Assembly: GCF_030269445.1 (NCBI RefSeq)
Contig: NZ_BSTJ01000016.1
Coordinates: 62,001-126,000 of the forward strand
Length of the DNA: 64,000 bases
Direction: 5' to 3'
Source: Actinoallomurus iriomotensis
GTDB taxonomy: Bacteria > Actinomycetota > Actinomycetes > Streptosporangiales > Streptosporangiaceae
Shown: positions 60,492-64,000 of the stretch, one piece after another
Position numbering within the stretch: the first letter of the stretch is position 1
How the letters are laid out: each line of letters starts with the position of its first letter
The notes under the pieces: generated by a model
Databases searched by the model: none
Seen by the model: the letters and a program-made list of their open reading frames with translations, nothing else
What the model was told of the DNA's origin: nothing
Position numbers and translations under genes: made by a program

Positions 60492-62387
60492 ATGAGCGAG
60501 GCCGGGGAGGCCGCCGAGCGGTTCTCCGGACGGACCGCCTGGGCGTTGCAGCTGAAGACGCCGCTGAGCGAGTTCCTCCGTACGGAGACGGGCGGCGCCG
60601 CCCTGTTGCTGACCGCGACGGTGGCCGCACTGCTGTGGGCGAACGTCGACTCGTCCTCCTACGAGTCGGTGTGGGGCACGCGGCTGTCGATCCGGCTCGG
60701 CGGCTCGGGGCTGTCCCAGGATCTGCGTGAGTGGGTCAACACCGGCCTGATGACGTTCTTCTTCTTCGTCGTCGGGCTGGAGGCGCGCCGCGAGTTCGAC
60801 ATGGGCGAACTGCGCGACCGGCGGCGGCTCGTGCTGCCGCTGATGGCCGGCGTCGGCGGGATGATCGTGCCCATCGCGATCTTCCTGGCGATCAACGTCG
60901 GCGGGCCGTCCACGCGCGGCTGGGGCGCGGCGATGTCGACGGACACGGCGTTCGCGCTCGGCATGCTCACCCTGGCCGCCAAGAACGTCCCGTCGCGGAT
61001 GCGCGCGTACCTGCTCACCGTCACGGTCGTCGACGACCTGGTCGCCCTCGCCGTGATCGCGGTGTTCTACAGCAGCCACGTCCGGATGATGCCACTGCTC
61101 GTCACCCTGGCCGTCCTCGTCGTCGTGCTGATCCTGCGGGTCCGCGGGGAGCGGCACGGGATCGTGTACGCGGCGCTCGGCATCGTGGCGTGGGTGGCGA
61201 TGTTCGAGTCCGGCATCGAGCCGGTCGTCGTCGGCCTCGTGCTGGGACTGCTCACGTACGCCTCTCCCGCCGCACGCGACGACCTCCAGCGGGCGAGCGA
61301 GATGTTCCGGCTGTTCCGCGAGCAGCCGACCGCCGAACTGGCGCGCACCGCGAGCGACGGGCTGGCCTCGGCGATCTCGCCGAACGAACGGCTGCAGCTG
61401 CTCTACCACCCGTGGACCAGCTACGTCATCGTGCCGATCTTCGCCCTCGCCAACGCCGGGGTCGCGATCAGCGGCGGATTGCTCTCCCACGCGCTGACCT
61501 CGCCGATCACGCTGGGCATCCTGATCGCCTACATCGCCGGCAAGCCGGTCGGCATCACCGGCTTCTCCTGGTTGATCACGCGCCTGACACGCGGGCGGAT
61601 CCAGGTGCCGGTCGGGTGGGCGGCGGTCGTCGGCGGCGGCGCGATCGCCGGCATCGGCTTCACCGTCTCGCTGCTGATCGCCACCCTCGCCTTCCACGGC
61701 ACGCAGCTGGAGGAGGCCAAGCTCGGCATCCTCGGCTCCGCGCTCGTCGCCTCGGTCCTCACCTGGGCGATCTTCCGTGTCACCCGCATGCTGCCCAAGC
61801 GCCTGAAGCTGCGGGCGCTGCTCGGCACCGCCGACCCCATCGTCGACCTGGCCGCCCCGGTCGACCCCGACCGCGACCACATCCGCGGGCCGTCGGACGC
61901 CCCCGTCACCGTCGTCGAGTACGGCGACTACGAGTGCCCGTACTGCGGGCAGGCCGAGCCGGTCGTACGCGAGCTGCTCGCCGACTTCGGCGACGTCCGC
62001 TACGTCTGGCGCCACCTGCCGCTGCACGACGTGCACCCGGAGGCCCAGCTCGCCGCGGAGGCCTCCGAGGCGGCCGCCGTCCAGGGGATGTTCTGGGACA
62101 TGCACGACCGGCTGTTCGCCAACCAGGACCGGTTGCGCGCCCGTGACCTGCTCGGGCACGCGGAGGCACTCGGCCTCGACGTCGACCGGTTCGGCGTCGA
62201 CCTGCGCCGCCACCTCGGCGCGGCGCGGGTCGCCGAGGACCTCGACTCCGCCGATCTGAGCGGCGTGTCCGGCACCCCGACGTTCTTCATCAACGGCAAG
62301 CGCCACTACGGCGCGTACGACATCGAGACCCTGTCCGCGGCCATCCGCGCCGCCCGCGCCCGCGCCTACCTGGGGAGCGTTTCCTAG
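60492..62387 (+). CDS. nhaA: Na+/H+ antiporter NhaA fused to a DsbA-like thioredoxin domain
   Basis: A 631-residue fusion. Residues ~15-440 are NhaA with about twelve helices (VNTGLMTFFFFVVGLEARRE, AAMSTDTAFALGMLTLAAKN and the TVVDDLVALAVIAVFY pair of aspartates that bind the ion). Residues ~455-631 form a DsbA-like thioredoxin domain with CPYC (C482/C485) in EYGDYECPYCG and a cis-proline in SGTPTFFINGKRHYG. Such NhaA-DsbA fusions are known in actinomycetes; the reason is not understood. ATG 60492 chosen; an in-frame ATG at 60399 would add 31 weak residues. Confidence 0.93.
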   Translation: MSEAGEAAERFSGRTAWALQLKTPLSEFLRTETGGAALLLTATVAALLWANVDSSSYESVWGTRLSIRLGGSGLSQDLREWVNTGLMTFFFFVVGLEARREFDMGELRDRRRLVLPLMAGVGGMIVPIAIFLAINVGGPSTRGWGAAMSTDTAFALGMLTLAAKNVPSRMRAYLLTVTVVDDLVALAVIAVFYSSHVRMMPLLVTLAVLVVVLILRVRGERHGIVYAALGIVAWVAMFESGIEPVVVGLVLGLLTYASPAARDDLQRASEMFRLFREQPTAELARTASDGLASAISPNERLQLLYHPWTSYVIVPIFALANAGVAISGGLLSHALTSPITLGILIAYIAGKPVGITGFSWLITRLTRGRIQVPVGWAAVVGGGAIAGIGFTVSLLIATLAFHGTQLEEAKLGILGSALVASVLTWAIFRVTRMLPKRLKLRALLGTADPIVDLAAPVDPDRDHIRGPSDAPVTVVEYGDYECPYCGQAEPVVRELLADFGDVRYVWRHLPLHDVHPEAQLAAEASEAAAVQGMFWDMHDRLFANQDRLRARDLLGHAEALGLDVDRFGVDLRRHLGAARVAEDLDSADLSGVSGTPTFFINGKRHYGAYDIETLSAAIRAARARAYLGSVS

Positions 62388-62403
62388 CGCCCTGACCGAG
62401 GCG

Positions 62404-62964
62404 TCACCCATCGGCGAGGCGTTGGATGGTGGCGCTCAGCCAGGCCTGGAGATCAGCGGGGTCGCCGAGTTCGGAACGCAGGACCCGGCGGCGGGTCGAG
62501 ACGCCGAGCACGAAGGCGTCGATCGCCGCGGCTCGGCCGCGGGCGTCCGCGTCGTCCAGGCCGCTGTCGCGCAGGTAGCGGTGCAGCGGCTCCAGCGAGT
62601 TGGTGTCGAGGAAGGCGGCCAGCGCCTCCGCCGCCTCCGGGCGTTCGCCGGACGCGCGTTGCAGCACGAGCAGCGGGTCCTCCCCGGGTGCGCCGAACCA
62701 GCGCTGGACGATGCTCGCCGCCAGACGCGAACCCAGCGCGGAACGGTCGCCGTCGAAGGAGTCCGAGACCGGGATCTCCACCCGGGCCGCCGCCAGGAAA
62801 AGGCCGTCCTTGCCGCCGAAGTAGCGCGTGATGAGGTTGGGCGACACGCCGGCCGCGTCGGCCACGCCCTTGACCGTGACCGCCGCGTACCCGTGCCGGG
62901 CGAACTGGCGTCGGGCGTGCTCCAGGATCCGCTGTCTGGTGGCGGCCGCATCGCGCGAGGTCAT
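62404..62964 (-). CDS. TetR-family transcriptional regulator
   Basis: A 186-residue TetR protein. The DNA-binding part is RILEHARRQFARHGYAAVTV followed by KGVADAAGVSPNLITRYFGG; the rest is a typical bundle. Its ATG lies inside the first of two tandem palindromes shared with the divergent epoxide hydrolase gene, so it almost certainly represses both. No separate ribosome site is visible and the message may be leaderless. Confidence 0.92.
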   Translation of the reverse strand: MTSRDAAATRQRILEHARRQFARHGYAAVTVKGVADAAGVSPNLITRYFGGKDGLFLAAARVEIPVSDSFDGDRSALGSRLAASIVQRWFGAPGEDPLLVLQRASGERPEAAEALAAFLDTNSLEPLHRYLRDSGLDDADARGRAAAIDAFVLGVSTRRRVLRSELGDPADLQAWLSATIQRLADG

Positions 62965-63003
62965 GTGTACGAGCATACACATTATGTGTACGCTGATACA
63001 CAT
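62963..63003. promoter_or_regulatory. Two tandem TetR operators
   Basis: Two 20-bp inverted repeats, ATGTGTA-CGAGCA-TACACAT (62963-62982) and ATGTGTA-CGCTGA-TACACAT (62984-63003), one base apart, fill the whole gap between the tetR and epoxide hydrolase starts and overlap the first codons of both genes. Arms are identical; spacers differ. Confidence 0.85.
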
Positions 63004-64000
63004 GAACGAGGAGATGCGGGAACGACTCCGGCGGACGCGGCGTGTCACGACCCCGTGGAGTGACGACGAGACGCGCGGCATCCGCGGCCCCCGCCTCGGC
63101 GAACTGCTCGAACGCTGGGCGAACGGGTACGACTGGGGCGTGCACGAGCGCCGCATCGGCGCGTTCCCCTGGGTGACGGTGCGGGCGGGCGGCACCGAGC
63201 TGCGTGTGATCCACCAGCGGTCCGCGGATCCCGGCACCCCGGTCGTCGTGCTGCTGCACGGCTGGCCGGACTCGGTGCTGCGATTCGAGCGCGTCCTTCC
63301 TCTGCTCGCGGACATGCACGTGGTGGTTCCCGCGCTGCCCGGCTTCCCATTCGAGGCCCCGCTCACCACGCCCGGTATGTCGGTCAACCGGATCGCCCGC
63401 GTCGTCGCGGACGCCCTCGACGAGCTCGGTTACTCGCGGTACACGGTGTCCGGCGGCGACGTGGGCGGCACCGTCGCGGAACTCCTCGCTGCCGAGCACC
63501 CGGACCGGGTCGCCGCCCTGCACCTCACGAACATCGCCCCGCAGCGTGCGCTCACGGCGGACCCGGCGAGGCTCGCGCCCGACGCGGCGGCCTACCTCGG
63601 CCGAGCGGCGCAGTGGTTCCGGACCGAGGGCGGGTACATCGCGGAGCAGTCGACGCGACCGAACACGCTGGCCGTCGCCCTCGGCGACTCACCCGCCGGC
63701 CTCGCTGCGTGGATCGTCGAGAAACTGGAGTCCTGGTCCGACGAGTCGGCCTTCACCACGGACGAGCTTCTCACCTGGGTCACGGCCTACTGGGTCACCG
63801 GCACGATCGGCACCTCTTTCGCCACCTATGCCGAACCGGTCGACCTTCCCGACCGGATCGACACATCGACCGTGCTTTCGGTGTTTCCGCGCGACATCAA
63901 GCCGGAGCCGCGAAGCTACGCCGAGGCGTTCCTGAACGTCCGCGACTATGTGGAACACCCCGCCGGGGGCCACTTCGCGGCCTGGGAACAGCCCGAGGCC
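63002..64000 (+). CDS. Epoxide hydrolase (alpha/beta hydrolase), 3' end outside the window
   Basis: The first 333 residues of an epoxide hydrolase; the window ends inside it. The short N-terminal EHN-type part has TPWSDDETRGIRGPRLGELL. The oxyanion segment is LLHGWPDS (~85-92), the nucleophile D153 in SGGDVGG and the base H324 in GGHFAAWEQPE. It opens epoxides by an ester intermediate. The ATG overlaps the second TetR operator and transcript start must be near it, so the message is leaderless or nearly so. Typical full length is ~370-390. Confidence 0.92.
   Translation, partial: MNEEMRERLRRTRRVTTPWSDDETRGIRGPRLGELLERWANGYDWGVHERRIGAFPWVTVRAGGTELRVIHQRSADPGTPVVVLLHGWPDSVLRFERVLPLLADMHVVVPALPGFPFEAPLTTPGMSVNRIARVVADALDELGYSRYTVSGGDVGGTVAELLAAEHPDRVAALHLTNIAPQRALTADPARLAPDAAAYLGRAAQWFRTEGGYIAEQSTRPNTLAVALGDSPAGLAAWIVEKLESWSDESAFTTDELLTWVTAYWVTGTIGTSFATYAEPVDLPDRIDTSTVLSVFPRDIKPEPRSYAEAFLNVRDYVEHPAGGHFAAWEQPEA

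Overview
The window is about 70% GC and densely packed. It has many GTG/TTG starts, start/stop overlaps (ATGA, GTGA, TGATG), an F420/PPOX-type protein, WXG/DUF1023 proteins, DUF3311-MctP and several TetR/MarR regulators. This points to a high-GC actinomycete, possibly near Thermomonosporaceae/Streptosporangiales; the order and genus are inference. No rRNA, tRNA, CRISPR array, transposase or phage gene was found.

Left part (1-30 kb). A minus-strand operon (OsmC, flavin monooxygenase, acyl-CoA ligase) lies back to back with a sulfur block: metX-metY-CoA-binding protein, then a cysteine-rich leader peptide with a hairpin in front of metQ-metN-metI. Next come a GlxA-type regulator with an isochorismatase-like hydrolase, and an unusual 1071-residue protein that joins WXG/CpnT-like helices, membrane helices, an apparently intact phosphoglycosyl transferase and a DUF1023 hydrolase. 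PAP2 phosphatase, SDR/amidohydrolase/TetR, a SpoIIE-type phosphatase and an Orn/Lys/Arg decarboxylase follow. A five-gene operon (decarboxylase-like protein, nitrilase, polar amino-acid ABC importer) is divergent from a MocR regulator. An orphan Imm35-type immunity protein and a FAD monooxygenase/TetR pair, with a decayed copy of the monooxygenase 3' end, close this part.

Middle (30-47 kb). MarR regulators, a secreted GH16 enzyme with accessory domains, a FetB-like permease, a glutamine amidotransferase and an ECF sigma factor with a translationally coupled membrane protein come first. Then comes a minus-strand SLATT-TIR-SLOG cassette bounded downstream by a strong hairpin; this is a predicted nucleotide/NAD-centred defence system. 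After it lie a thioesterase, an SMI1/KNR4 protein, two tandem ThyX paralogues, a molybdopterin oxidoreductase coupled to a small unknown gene, and a cupin-like protein.

Right part (47-64 kb). A fused trpE-trpG gene is preceded by a 13-residue leader peptide with three Trp codons and an intrinsic terminator (classical attenuation). DUF3311/MctP symporter, TetR and a lower-GC stretch with small or decayed genes follow. Then come a second DUF1023 hydrolase, a secreted SGNH esterase, DUF4253 and PPOX proteins, a secreted GH59-like enzyme, an NhaA-thioredoxin fusion, and a TetR/epoxide hydrolase pair with two tandem operators. The last gene runs off the window.

All functional calls are from reading sequence and remembered family signatures; no database search was possible.
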